A DNA stretch of 64,000 bases from JAAYFT01 sp041655755 (GTDB taxonomy: Bacteria > Bacillota > Clostridia > Tissierellales > Tissierellaceae): positions 21,273 through 85,272 of the forward strand of contig JBBAEY010000001.1 of assembly GCA_041655755.1 (NCBI GenBank), written 5' to 3'. The stretch's first letter is position 1. Each line of letters begins with the position of its first letter. Shown here piece after piece: positions 52,894-61,304 of this stretch. The translations under genes were made by a program, and so were the position numbers. The notes beneath the pieces were generated by a model that was given only the letters and a program-made list of their open reading frames with translations, made no database searches and was not told the DNA's origin.

Positions 52894-53241
52894 ATGAAAA
52901 AAAAGATGACTATACTGGCATTAAGTTTTGCAGCTACCCTCGTGCTTATGCCTGCGGGCTTTGGGAGTTGGTATGATAATGTGACAATACTAGGCCTTAT
53001 AAGAATAATTCCCAACCCTGATATAATAGCTGAAATGGAGGCAGAACTGGATATGTTGGAAATCCAAATGCTTGAAGCTAAGAAAAGAATACAGGTGGTA
53101 CATAAACAGGATTCAGTCGTGGAAATGGAAAATTATTACCCAACAACTGAGCCTATATCCGTTGGCCAAGAAGGTGATGAAGTAGAAATAGAGATAGAAG
53201 AAGAGTTAGGTATATCTGAGGAAAATGCTGATGCTAAATAA
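52894..53241 (+). CDS. Small SipW-type-signal exported protein B of the TasA locus
   Basis: A 115-residue protein from the ATG at 52894, 7 bases after GGAGG. Its signal region is TASA-like (LVLMPAGFGSWYDNVTILGLI); the remainder is an acidic coiled coil (IIAEMEAELDMLEIQMLEAKK) and a Glu-rich tail. No known domain. Its last 17 bases overlap the start of the peptidase gene, implying coupled translation. Perhaps a minor fibre subunit or an anchor. Confidence 0.7.
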   Translation: MKKKMTILALSFAATLVLMPAGFGSWYDNVTILGLIRIIPNPDIIAEMEAELDMLEIQMLEAKKRIQVVHKQDSVVEMENYYPTTEPISVGQEGDEVEIEIEEELGISEENADAK

Positions 53242-54442
53242 TTATTTGCCTACAAAAAGACGAGATATAAGGAAATTACTGCTGATAATCGCAATAATAC
53301 TTATTTATACAATTGAAAATTCACCAATTAAGGGGTATTTTAATAGCTTCATATTTACCTATTTGATAATGCCTATGATTTGGATAATAGTCTTCCTCAT
53401 CTTAAAAGATACTAGGCAAATCAGGGCAAATATCAAGATACGAAATATGAAAATCCTAAACTTCTGGGTATTTTATTTTGGATTAATATATATAGTCGTT
53501 AATCTACTAGCCGGTCTAATTGATGGCTTTGGAAAAAGTCCCTACAACCATACTCCCTTTGGAATAGCAACCAATATCTTTCTAGTGGCTGCCAATTTGT
53601 TTGGTAGGGAGCGTGTGAGAAGTGTTTTGGTGAGGAGTAGTAGTAAAAAGGACAACACGATTGCTTTTATATTCATAGCATTCTTGATGACCCTAGTCAA
53701 ATATCCTCTTAACAGATATATGTCAATACAGACGGGGGAGGGATTAGTCCAGTTTGCTGCACAATATTTTTTACCGGACCTATCAAATAATATATTTGCA
53801 TCCTATTTGGCTTTTAATGGAGGGGCAATGGCATCCATTAGATATCTTGGTTTAATTGAGGCCTTTTACTGGCTATCACCCGTATTGCCTAATCTAAAAT
53901 GGATAACGGCTGCCTTTATTGGGATACTAGGTCCAATCTTTTTTATGGTATTACTTGAGGAAATACTTCTTTTTCATGAAGGAAAAAAGAGCACAAGGAG
54001 GAGGGAAAGGGAAGGCACCCTTAGTTGGATAGCTACCACCCTTATATCAATAGCTTTGATATGGTTTGCGGTAGGTGTATTCCCAATTTATCCATCAGTT
54101 ATTGCAACTGGTAGTATGGAACCTTTTATGAGCCCAGGAGACATTATACTTGTAAGAAGGCTTACGGATATGGAGGATATAAAAAGGCTAAAAAAAGGAG
54201 ATATAATTCAGTTCAAAAAAGCTAGCATCTTAATTTCACATAGGATTGTGGGGATTGAAGGAAGTAAAGACAAGGACATCAAGTTTGTCACCAAGGGTGA
54301 TAACAATAAGGAAATAGATAGGGAGACGGTGAGTCCCGAAAATGTGAAGGGAAAAATAAAACATATACTGCCTAAACTGGGTTGGCCAACTCTTCTAATA
54401 AAAAGCAGTAGGAATGTCAGACCTGAAGAAATGGGATTCTAA
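53225..54442 (+). CDS. sipW: SipW/ER-type signal peptidase I with polytopic N-terminal region
   Basis: A 405-residue membrane protease. The C-terminal third is a signal peptidase I of the archaeal/ER type: Ser297 in ATGSMEPFMSPGD, His339 in ISHRIVG (where bacterial Sip has Lys), and Asp359/Asp365 in TKGDNNKEID. The first 260 residues add about six to seven membrane helices; B. subtilis SipW is only about 190 residues, so this N-terminal part is unusual. It should cleave the SipW-type signals of the neighbouring proteins. Confidence 0.88.
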   Translation: MLMLNNYLPTKRRDIRKLLLIIAIILIYTIENSPIKGYFNSFIFTYLIMPMIWIIVFLILKDTRQIRANIKIRNMKILNFWVFYFGLIYIVVNLLAGLIDGFGKSPYNHTPFGIATNIFLVAANLFGRERVRSVLVRSSSKKDNTIAFIFIAFLMTLVKYPLNRYMSIQTGEGLVQFAAQYFLPDLSNNIFASYLAFNGGAMASIRYLGLIEAFYWLSPVLPNLKWITAAFIGILGPIFFMVLLEEILLFHEGKKSTRRREREGTLSWIATTLISIALIWFAVGVFPIYPSVIATGSMEPFMSPGDIILVRRLTDMEDIKRLKKGDIIQFKKASILISHRIVGIEGSKDKDIKFVTKGDNNKEIDRETVSPENVKGKIKHILPKLGWPTLLIKSSRNVRPEEMGF

Positions 54443-54459
54443 CGAGTTGGAAAAGGAGA

Positions 54460-54479
54460 ATATAACAAACATGTTATAT
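54460..54479 (+). repeat. Short hairpin ahead of tasA
   Basis: ATATAACA (54460-54467) and TGTTATAT (54472-54479) form an 8-bp stem with a 4-base loop, 24 bases before the TasA-like start. It could act as a processing or stabilising element to raise expression of the fibre subunit. Confidence 0.4.
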
Positions 54480-54503
54480 AAATAAAAAAAAGGAGAGATT
54501 TAA

Positions 54504-55175
54504 ATGAAGAAAACCAGGTTTTTAGCATTAGTTTTAGTGGTAGTAATCATGGGAATGGGAGCAGGGTACGCATGGTGGACAGATGCCTCAACAGTTACTG
54601 GCGAAATAAACACAGGTACCATGGATGTGTCAGTGGGATTTGCTAACATTCACAAACCCCCTCACACTACGGGAAGTATTGAGCAGTCTGAAGACGAGAA
54701 ATTAATTACCTTCACTGCAGGAAACTTGTATCCGACAGCATATAATAATAATGACAACAAAACATTCGGCAAAATACATTTTTCACTGGAAAACAGGGGC
54801 ACCATACCTGTAAAATTGGGAGATATAGAGTTTGAACTAATTAATCCTGATTCTCCATTGTGGGATGACCTAGAGGCATCAATTCACATCCATAGGGGAA
54901 CAGTTAGATTACCCAATGGCACATCTTTAGGTAATTCAGAATCATTAACCGGAACTAACCCCCTAAGGGGTAAACTCAAGGATTTGGACACACTTCTCTT
55001 AGGAAGCGGTTTATCGACAGTTGAGCTATTGCCAGGCGAGGCAATTTGGTTTGGCAATGAGGATCCAGAGTTAGCCTCCATTAGATATTGGATTGACAAG
55101 GATTCCACAAATGAAACCCAGGGCCAGGATATTGGATTTACCTTGAAATTTAACTGGAAACAGTTCAACGAATAA
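54504..55175 (+). CDS. tasA: TasA-like fibre subunit
   Basis: A 223-residue exported protein of the TasA/CotN/camelysin family. The SipW-type signal ends GMGAGYAWWTDAST; TGEINTGTMDVSVGF, ITFTAGNLYPTAYNNN and IHFSLENRGTIPVKL follow. TasA proteins polymerise into surface amyloid-like or donor-strand fibres in B. subtilis. AAAAGGAGAG site before the ATG. Placed directly after the dedicated peptidase. Confidence 0.88.
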   Translation: MKKTRFLALVLVVVIMGMGAGYAWWTDASTVTGEINTGTMDVSVGFANIHKPPHTTGSIEQSEDEKLITFTAGNLYPTAYNNNDNKTFGKIHFSLENRGTIPVKLGDIEFELINPDSPLWDDLEASIHIHRGTVRLPNGTSLGNSESLTGTNPLRGKLKDLDTLLLGSGLSTVELLPGEAIWFGNEDPELASIRYWIDKDSTNETQGQDIGFTLKFNWKQFNE

Positions 55176-55237
55176 TAGAAGGGCGGGTCAGCAATTTGCT
55201 GACTCCTCTATATTTAAATTAGGGGTGGGGAAAAGGG

Positions 55238-56332
55238 ATGAAGGTAAGTATTGAAAAACGCCTAAGGCTCAGTATTATTTTACTTGTTTTGGCCATTATG
55301 GTATCAGTTTTCATAGCTTTATATAGGCTAATAAAAGATCCATTGGTGGGGGAGCGGGTAGAAGAAATATATAGCTACGAGAATCAAGCCAGTATAGACT
55401 ATGAGCTCATTGAAAAACCTAATATCCTAAATGATAGTCCCATTGAATCAGATAGGCAAATTTATATTTCTAAATTCGTAGAAGGGATAGGGCTGGACTT
55501 TAGTTATCAATTTGTTGGAGAGGATGAGGTAAATCTTTATGGGAATTATGTAATAGGTGCTGAAATACTGGGTTCTGTTTACAAAGGTCAGGAAGAGGGA
55601 AGCGTATTGGTGTGGAAAAAGAAATATCCCCTGGCGAATAAAAGGATTCAGGCCTTAGAAAAAGAACTGTGGATAGAAGAATCATTATTCCTAGACTTTG
55701 GTAAGTATAGGGAATTTTTAGAGGAACTGGCAGAGGAAACTGAAATTAATTTTGATACATCCCTGCTTATATCCATGGACATAGACCTAAAGGGCAGCAC
55801 AGATAAGGGAGACTTCGAAGAGCAGCTTAAGCCAAATATAACCATACCCCTAAATACAGCCCTGTTTGAAATAGGGGGTACTCCGGTCATAGAGAAGCCT
55901 GGTGCAATAGAGAGGACCATAGAAGTCCAATTGCCCGCGGATAGGGGGAAGCTTGCCTTTTATGGAATTATTTCGGGGCTTGCTGCCCTGGGTCTTGTCT
56001 ACCTGGCTTTTTTCACCATAGCAGCCCCTAAAAAGGGGCCACTGGAAAGGGAGCTAAACAGGATATTTAAAAAACATGGAGATAGGCTGGTTGCCCTAGA
56101 TGGCCATATGGACATATCAAACTGCACACCAGTCAGGTCCATGGGGGACCTAGTCAGGTTTGCCGATGAGGTCAACAGGCCAATTCTATATAGCTACAGC
56201 GAGGATTACAGGGAAATAAACAAATTCTTCCTGGTAAATAATAGTGAAAGCTACCTGTTCGATTTGGAAGGTCTAATGACCCACGAAAAGGCAGGGGGGA
56301 CAGAGGGACTCCCATCAAAGGAAGAATTTTAG
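55238..56332 (+). CDS. DUF5305 membrane protein
   Basis: A 364-residue protein with an N-terminal anchor helix (about 10-30), a long extracytoplasmic domain of about 210 residues (YSYENQASIDYELI, IEVQLPADR), a second helix at about 246-266, and a cytoplasmic tail of about 95 residues (KKHGDRLVALDG). DUF5305 proteins regularly sit beside ER-type signal peptidases in archaea and Firmicutes, as here. Function is unknown; a role in export or fibre assembly is plausible. Confidence 0.8.
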   Translation: MKVSIEKRLRLSIILLVLAIMVSVFIALYRLIKDPLVGERVEEIYSYENQASIDYELIEKPNILNDSPIESDRQIYISKFVEGIGLDFSYQFVGEDEVNLYGNYVIGAEILGSVYKGQEEGSVLVWKKKYPLANKRIQALEKELWIEESLFLDFGKYREFLEELAEETEINFDTSLLISMDIDLKGSTDKGDFEEQLKPNITIPLNTALFEIGGTPVIEKPGAIERTIEVQLPADRGKLAFYGIISGLAALGLVYLAFFTIAAPKKGPLERELNRIFKKHGDRLVALDGHMDISNCTPVRSMGDLVRFADEVNRPILYSYSEDYREINKFFLVNNSESYLFDLEGLMTHEKAGGTEGLPSKEEF

Positions 56333-56389
56333 CTAGGAGACTTAGTCATTAGATGTGCCAAGGCTTTTATGGATTTCGAGGTGGTTGAA

Positions 56390-57754
56390 GTGAAGATTAA
56401 AAAGAAAATAATGAGAATACTATTGCAGACATTGCTAGTGACCCTAGTTGGTGGGCTTCTCACTGCTATGATACTTCAATGGTCATTTGCCAGCAGTACA
56501 GATAGGGTGCCCAATGTGATTATCACAATAAACAAGGATGGCGGCATAAGCCAAGAAGGCGATCTCTTCCAAGGTCAACTCTATCCTGCCACTGTGGAGG
56601 ATGCAGAGAGGGGAATTGGAGGCATTCATGGAACCATAAGGGTAAGCAACCAATACAAGTCAATAGCTGTGGAAAACATTGCCATTGGATTAAGGGACCT
56701 CCTTGTAGGAAATGATTATTCAGAGAAAGAAGTATACGATTCATTCATTGACAATGTCAGTTTAAAGCTTGAAAGGGGTTTTCTTCTGATATTTAACAAG
56801 ACCATAATAGACTACAAGAGGCTGGGGGATATTTTGTACGAAAGGGATAGTCAGGAGCATAGGGGTTACCTGCTGGAGGAAGGAGACAGGTTTACCATAC
56901 CAAGGGGGGAGACTGTAGATTTTAAATATAGCCTTCATATGGCTGCCCAAGGCGGAGATGAGCTCGAATCAATAACTGTAAGTATGCCAATCTACCTAAA
57001 CTTAGCGGAGGATATAATAGACCATAAGGAGAAGGACAGATCAGGTGGGGCTCTTGCATATGGGGGTCTGTCCCTTCTGGAACCACCAGTCCAGGCAGCC
57101 CTAAACAAGGAGGATCACATACAGTATATTCAGGGCTACCCAGATAATACAGTGAGGCCCCAGGGATTAATAACTAGGGAAGAAGTTGCAACAGTATTCT
57201 ATAGGCTCCTAGACCGTGACTATAGACAGGGCATATTGACCACAGGACAAAGATTCCCAGATGTTAAGGCCAGTAGGTGGTCAATTAAACACATCAGTAC
57301 CCTTGCCAATGGAAATATTATCAGCGGTTATCCTGATGGGAGCTTTAGGCCAGGGGCCTATATAACTAGGGCTGAGCTGGCAACCATATCATCCAAATTC
57401 GATAAATTGTCTATGGCAGGTGGAGACTCCTTTGCAGATATAGGCGGCCACTGGGCCAACAAATATATAAATTCCGCTGCCGCAAAGGGCTGGGTAAGGG
57501 GATACCCCGACGGTAGCTTTAAGCCAGACCAGTATATAACTAGGGCTGAGTTTGTGACACTAGTCAATAGCGTATTGGACAGGAGGGTAAAAAAAGAGAA
57601 GATCCTGCCAGATATCAGGGAATTTCCCGACCTCCTGCCTAGCATGTGGCACTATGAAAATATGGTCGAGGCCATAAATAGCCACACCTATATCAGACTA
57701 GAAGACAGCTATGAGGAGTGGATAGAGATATACTATCCTTCCCTGGATATGTAG
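56390..57754 (+). CDS. SLH-domain surface protein of the TasA locus
   Basis: A 454-residue protein read from the GTG at 56390 behind GAGGTGG (an ATG at 56369 is possible). Signal-anchor N-terminus (LLVTLVGGLLTAMILQWSF); TasA-like beta region at about 30-215 (GDLFQGQLYPATVEDA, IHGTIRVSNQY); three SLH units at about 240-430 (IQGYPDNTVRPQGLITREE, ISGYPDGSFRPGAYITRAE, VRGYPDGSFKPDQYITRAE). SLH domains bind pyruvylated wall polysaccharide, so this protein could tether the fibre to the cell wall. Terminator follows. Confidence 0.87.
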   Translation: MKIKKKIMRILLQTLLVTLVGGLLTAMILQWSFASSTDRVPNVIITINKDGGISQEGDLFQGQLYPATVEDAERGIGGIHGTIRVSNQYKSIAVENIAIGLRDLLVGNDYSEKEVYDSFIDNVSLKLERGFLLIFNKTIIDYKRLGDILYERDSQEHRGYLLEEGDRFTIPRGETVDFKYSLHMAAQGGDELESITVSMPIYLNLAEDIIDHKEKDRSGGALAYGGLSLLEPPVQAALNKEDHIQYIQGYPDNTVRPQGLITREEVATVFYRLLDRDYRQGILTTGQRFPDVKASRWSIKHISTLANGNIISGYPDGSFRPGAYITRAELATISSKFDKLSMAGGDSFADIGGHWANKYINSAAAKGWVRGYPDGSFKPDQYITRAEFVTLVNSVLDRRVKKEKILPDIREFPDLLPSMWHYENMVEAINSHTYIRLEDSYEEWIEIYYPSLDM

Positions 57755-57810
57755 GCTATCCGGCTAGGACCTTGGTAAAGACAATCAATTAAATAAATAT
57801 TAAGAGAAAT

Positions 57811-57841
57811 GGAGGGTTAGCCCAAGGGCCCTCCTATTTTT
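57811..57841 (+). terminator. Intrinsic terminator of the TasA locus
   Basis: A GGAGGG/CCCTCC stem with an inner GCCC/GGGC stem at 57811-57834, then TATTTTT. It ends the six-gene locus. Confidence 0.85.
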
Positions 57842-57896
57842 ATGCCCTGGAAAGCATAGTACTGCCAATAGTAAAATGGAAAATTTTAATTATATA

Positions 57897-57949
57897 TTGA
57901 CAAAAATCATAGAGGGGGATATACTGTACATAAACAGTATATACAGTAT
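57897..57949 (+). promoter_or_regulatory. Sigma-A promoter with GntR-type operator of the ABC exporter operon
   Basis: TTGACA (57897-57902) and TATACT (57920-57925) are 17 bases apart. The inverted repeat ATACTGT (57921-57927)/ACAGTAT (57934-57940) starts inside the minus-10, and a third half-site ACAGTAT follows at 57943-57949. This is the arrangement expected for autorepression by the GntR regulator. Confidence 0.85.
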
Positions 57950-57976
57950 ACACAAGAGAACAGTGGAGGGTTGCTT

Positions 57977-58351
57977 ATGAATATTATAATATCTAATTCT
58001 TCCAATGAGCCCATATACGAGCAAATATCCAGCCAGATAAAGGAGCTTATCCTAAGGGGGGAACTGGACGAAGGAGACTTGCTGCCCTCAATACGAGGCT
58101 TGGCAAGGGACCTCCAAATCTCCGTCATTACGACAAAGCGGGCATATGATGAATTGGAGAGAGAGGGCTTTATCCAAACCATGCAGGGAAAGGGATCCTA
58201 TGTGGCGGGGCAAAATAAGGAGTTAATGAAGGAGAAAAAACTAAAGATAATAGAGGAAAAACTTTGGGAAATAGCTGAGGAAAGTAAACTCTTGGGGCTT
58301 AATTATGAAGAGGTAGAGGCCATGCTTAAAATTTTATTTGAGGAGGTTTAG
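57977..58351 (+). CDS. GntR-family regulator, YtrA subfamily
   Basis: A 124-residue repressor: N-terminal winged helix (PIYEQISSQIKELILRGEL, LPSIRGLARDLQIS, YDELEREGFI) and a short C-terminal helical dimerisation part as in YtrA. It starts at the ATG at 57977 behind GGAGGG. It overlaps nothing and ends 1 base before the ATPase start. YtrA-type regulators repress neighbouring ABC exporters and respond to cell-wall antibiotics in B. subtilis; the inducer here is unknown. Confidence 0.9.
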   Translation: MNIIISNSSNEPIYEQISSQIKELILRGELDEGDLLPSIRGLARDLQISVITTKRAYDELEREGFIQTMQGKGSYVAGQNKELMKEKKLKIIEEKLWEIAEESKLLGLNYEEVEAMLKILFEEV

Positions 58352-58352
58352 T

Positions 58353-59207
58353 ATGAATTACAGCTTGGAAATAAAGAATCTTAGGAAGGAATTTAAAGGA
58401 TTTACACTAAAAGACCTGAATATCAAATTGGAACCAGGATTTATAATGGGCTTCATAGGTCCCAATGGGGCGGGTAAGACTACAACCATAAAATTGATTA
58501 TGAATTTGATTAAAAAAGATGGAGGCCAAATAAAGGTATTTGGCAAGGATCATGTGGCTGCTGAAAAGGAAATAAAAGATAGGATAGGATTTGTTTACGA
58601 TGAAAATTACTATTACGAGGATTTATCGATTAGGCAGATGAAGAATATAGTGTCGAAATTTTACTCCAAGTGGGATGATAATCAATTTAACTCCTATATC
58701 AATGAATTTGACTTAAACCCAAAGGCGAAGATTAAGACCCTATCCAAGGGTATGAAAATGAAATTTTCCCTGGCCATAGCCCTATCCCACCAGGCAGATT
58801 TAATCATAATGGATGAGCCAACATCGGGTTTAGACCCTGTATTTAGAAGGGGAATACTAGATATTCTATACAATATCATCCAGGATGAAAACAAAAGCAT
58901 ATTTTTTTCTACTCATATAACTACGGACCTGGAGAAGATTGCCGATTACATAACCTTCATTAACGACGGAGAAATCCTGTTTTCAGAGGCCAAGGACAAG
59001 ATATTGGACAGCTATAGGATTGTAAAGGGGAGCACCAAGATGCTAGAAGGCAATAGGGATAAATTCATAGGTTTGAGGGAGACCGATGTAGGATTTGAGG
59101 GCTTGACAAACAATATAAATCAAATTGAAAGTTCCTTTAACAATGACGTATTGATTGAAAAAGCAAGCCTCGAAGACATTATGGTATATAGCATAAGGGG
59201 GGAATGA
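58353..59207 (+). CDS. ABC exporter ATPase
   Basis: A 284-residue ATPase from the ATG at 58353 behind GAGGAGG. Walker A GPNGAGKTT, signature LSKGMKMK (LSGGQ variant typical of the YtrB/CcmA group), Walker B LIIMDEPTSGLDP, switch His in FFSTHITTD. It powers export with the two permease genes that follow. A C-terminal extension of about 70 residues is usual for this group. Confidence 0.92.
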   Translation: MNYSLEIKNLRKEFKGFTLKDLNIKLEPGFIMGFIGPNGAGKTTTIKLIMNLIKKDGGQIKVFGKDHVAAEKEIKDRIGFVYDENYYYEDLSIRQMKNIVSKFYSKWDDNQFNSYINEFDLNPKAKIKTLSKGMKMKFSLAIALSHQADLIIMDEPTSGLDPVFRRGILDILYNIIQDENKSIFFSTHITTDLEKIADYITFINDGEILFSEAKDKILDSYRIVKGSTKMLEGNRDKFIGLRETDVGFEGLTNNINQIESSFNNDVLIEKASLEDIMVYSIRGE

Positions 59208-59208
59208 A

Positions 59209-59844
59209 ATGTTTGGAACTATAAATAGGGATTTGACACTAATTTTTTCCAATAAGTCACAAATGATAATAATCTTGTCCATAATTCCCATATACCTACT
59301 GGTACTGGATATAAATCAAATGGAAAGGATGTATTTTTTGGTCTTGGTCATGATGACATATATATTTGTGATGACGCCTTTTGTCTTTGACATGAAATCC
59401 CAGACACTCAGCATGATGAATTCCTTGCCTCTTAGGAGGAAAGATACAGTTTTATACAGGTATTTGTCGGTATTTATTTACTTTCTAATCTCAATTGTTT
59501 ATTCTGGCATATATTTGTGGGTTATAAAGAAAACAGGCTTGATGGATGTAGAATATTTCAATCTTAAAATGATTAAAGAGGCTCTACCCTATGTTTTGGC
59601 CACGGTCAGTATCATGTTTCCGGCCAACTTTAAGTTTGGTCCTAGGCTGGCCCAAATACTAAATGCCTTTCTGTTTTCCTTTACAGCAGTAGCAGCTATA
59701 AGTTTGTCTAGGAATGGTCTTGGTTCTTTGGACAAGGGGATTATGGGCCTTCTGAAAGGGCCTAGCCTGCTTTTAGTCATATCAGTTGCTTATATCATAT
59801 CCCTGCTTGTATCCATGAGACTATACGAGAATAGGGATTTATAG
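59209..59844 (+). CDS. ABC-2-type permease, first
   Basis: A 211-residue membrane protein with six hydrophobic helices and no cytoplasmic domain, of the ABC2_membrane_5 type. The ATG lies just after the ATPase stop with a GGGGGG box. It should form a heterodimer with the next gene product. Substrate unknown; antimicrobial peptide or lipid export is typical of the group. Confidence 0.82.
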   Translation: MFGTINRDLTLIFSNKSQMIIILSIIPIYLLVLDINQMERMYFLVLVMMTYIFVMTPFVFDMKSQTLSMMNSLPLRRKDTVLYRYLSVFIYFLISIVYSGIYLWVIKKTGLMDVEYFNLKMIKEALPYVLATVSIMFPANFKFGPRLAQILNAFLFSFTAVAAISLSRNGLGSLDKGIMGLLKGPSLLLVISVAYIISLLVSMRLYENRDL

Positions 59845-59856
59845 GAGGTGGGACAA

Positions 59857-60519
59857 TTGTTTAATCTTATAGTAAAAGATTTAAAGCTTTCAGGTAAAAT
59901 GAACTTGTTTGGGCTTTTCTTTCCAGTATTTATATCCTTGGCAGGGGTCAAAGCCGCCCAATTAAATCTTAGGTTCAATATATTATATATATTAGCTATT
60001 TTTATGATAACTTATTTTTCTTCCATGTATTCCAATGGATTCGACTATAAAAATAATTCTGATCTAGTCCTAAATTCCTTTCCCATAAATAAAGTGGATG
60101 TGGTGAGGGGAAAATATCTAGTAATATTCATCTACGCAGCCCTATATTCCCTATCTATAATCGCAATTACCAATATATATGTTCTAATGGGATTGGCAGA
60201 TGGGGGAAGGACGGCAAATATTTGGGATGTAGTTGCTACCCTTGTACTTATCATGGTATTTTACTCAATATACTACCCCCTATATTTTAAATCGGAGAAT
60301 GGTTTGGCAACCGTAAATCAACTAATTTATATACTAATTATATTGGCCCCTGCATTGATTGAGAAATTTGGGGGACTCTTGGCTCAAAGTTTTATATTTA
60401 GCAAGATAATAGGTTTAAATGTCGAGAAGATAGCTATTATTTTCCTAGGAATTTCTATTTTCGCCTATTACATATCCCTCCAAATATCAAAGAGCATCTA
60501 TCTCAGGAAGGAATTTTGA
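59857..60519 (+). CDS. ABC-2-type permease, second
   Basis: A 220-residue membrane protein with six hydrophobic helices, read from the TTG at 59857, 9 bases after AGGAGG; a GTG at 59848 touches that box and is less likely. It shares the MKxxxNLIVKDLKL-like start common to this permease group and an N-S-x-P segment (LNSFPINKVDVVRGKY) that resembles the first permease (MNSLPLRRKDTVLYRY), so the two are paralogues. Ends 11 bases before the convergent shikimate kinase stop. Confidence 0.82.
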   Translation: MFNLIVKDLKLSGKMNLFGLFFPVFISLAGVKAAQLNLRFNILYILAIFMITYFSSMYSNGFDYKNNSDLVLNSFPINKVDVVRGKYLVIFIYAALYSLSIIAITNIYVLMGLADGGRTANIWDVVATLVLIMVFYSIYYPLYFKSENGLATVNQLIYILIILAPALIEKFGGLLAQSFIFSKIIGLNVEKIAIIFLGISIFAYYISLQISKSIYLRKEF

Positions 60520-60529
60520 AAATTACAGA

Positions 60530-61294
60530 TTAGCAGCGGCTCAATATCTCCTCTGCAATCTCATCTAGGGTCTTTCCATCGGTTTGAATTTCTATATCAC
60601 TGGCTGCCTCGTATAGGGGCAGCCTTTTTTCCCAAAGTGTCCTGATTGCTTCTAAGGATAAATCGGATAGGAGGGGCCTAGACTCATCTCCCAGAAGCCT
60701 ATTATATATTTCCTGGGGAGAGGTGTTTAGCCAGATAATTTTCCCCTTATTTTTGAGAAGTTCTATATTTTGTGGGTCCAACACCATACCTCCACCACAG
60801 GATATGATGGAGTTTGCAGTTCCATGTATTTCTAGGACTGTTTCCCTTTCCAGTCTCCTAAATTCAGACTCACCCATTTCTGCAAATATTTGATCTATGG
60901 TCATTCCAGTCCTTTCGACTATTAGCCTGTCTGTATCCAGCACCTTCATTTCCAAGAGGGAGGACAGCCTTTCTCCCACAGAGCTCTTGCCGCTGCCCAT
61001 GAAGCCTATGAGAACTATGTTAAAGGGAAAGAGCAGGCTGGACTGTAACTCCCTGCTTATTCTCATTATCTCCCCATAGAGGGATTTCACCTGTCCCGCA
61101 AATTTCCTTTCCTCCACATAGGAGTCAATTTTGTCTAGGACCTCTGCCTCCCTTTGGGGCTGAAATATGGGAAGTTTGTGCTCCCTCTTATGGTCCATGA
61201 CCTCCAAGACTGCCCTTAGCCTAGTTTCAAATAGTTCAACCAGCTTCCTATCGCAATAGTCTATTGTCCGCCTTATGTTTTCTAAATCCTTCAT
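60530..61294 (-). CDS. aroK: Bifunctional chorismate mutase / shikimate kinase
   Basis: A 254-residue fusion. The N-terminal 85 residues form an AroQ-type chorismate mutase (IDYCDRKLVELFETRL, DHKREHKLPIFQPQREAEVL); the rest is shikimate kinase with Walker A GFMGSGKSSVG, DTDRLIVERTG (shikimate-binding Asp), FRRLERET, SCGGGMV and the lid region GDESRPLL. It thus joins step 5 of the shikimate pathway to the first step of Phe/Tyr synthesis. It follows aroE by 10 bases. Confidence 0.93.
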   Translation of the reverse strand: MKDLENIRRTIDYCDRKLVELFETRLRAVLEVMDHKREHKLPIFQPQREAEVLDKIDSYVEERKFAGQVKSLYGEIMRISRELQSSLLFPFNIVLIGFMGSGKSSVGERLSSLLEMKVLDTDRLIVERTGMTIDQIFAEMGESEFRRLERETVLEIHGTANSIISCGGGMVLDPQNIELLKNKGKIIWLNTSPQEIYNRLLGDESRPLLSDLSLEAIRTLWEKRLPLYEAASDIEIQTDGKTLDEIAEEILSRC

Positions 61295-61304
61295 ACAATA
61301 CCTC

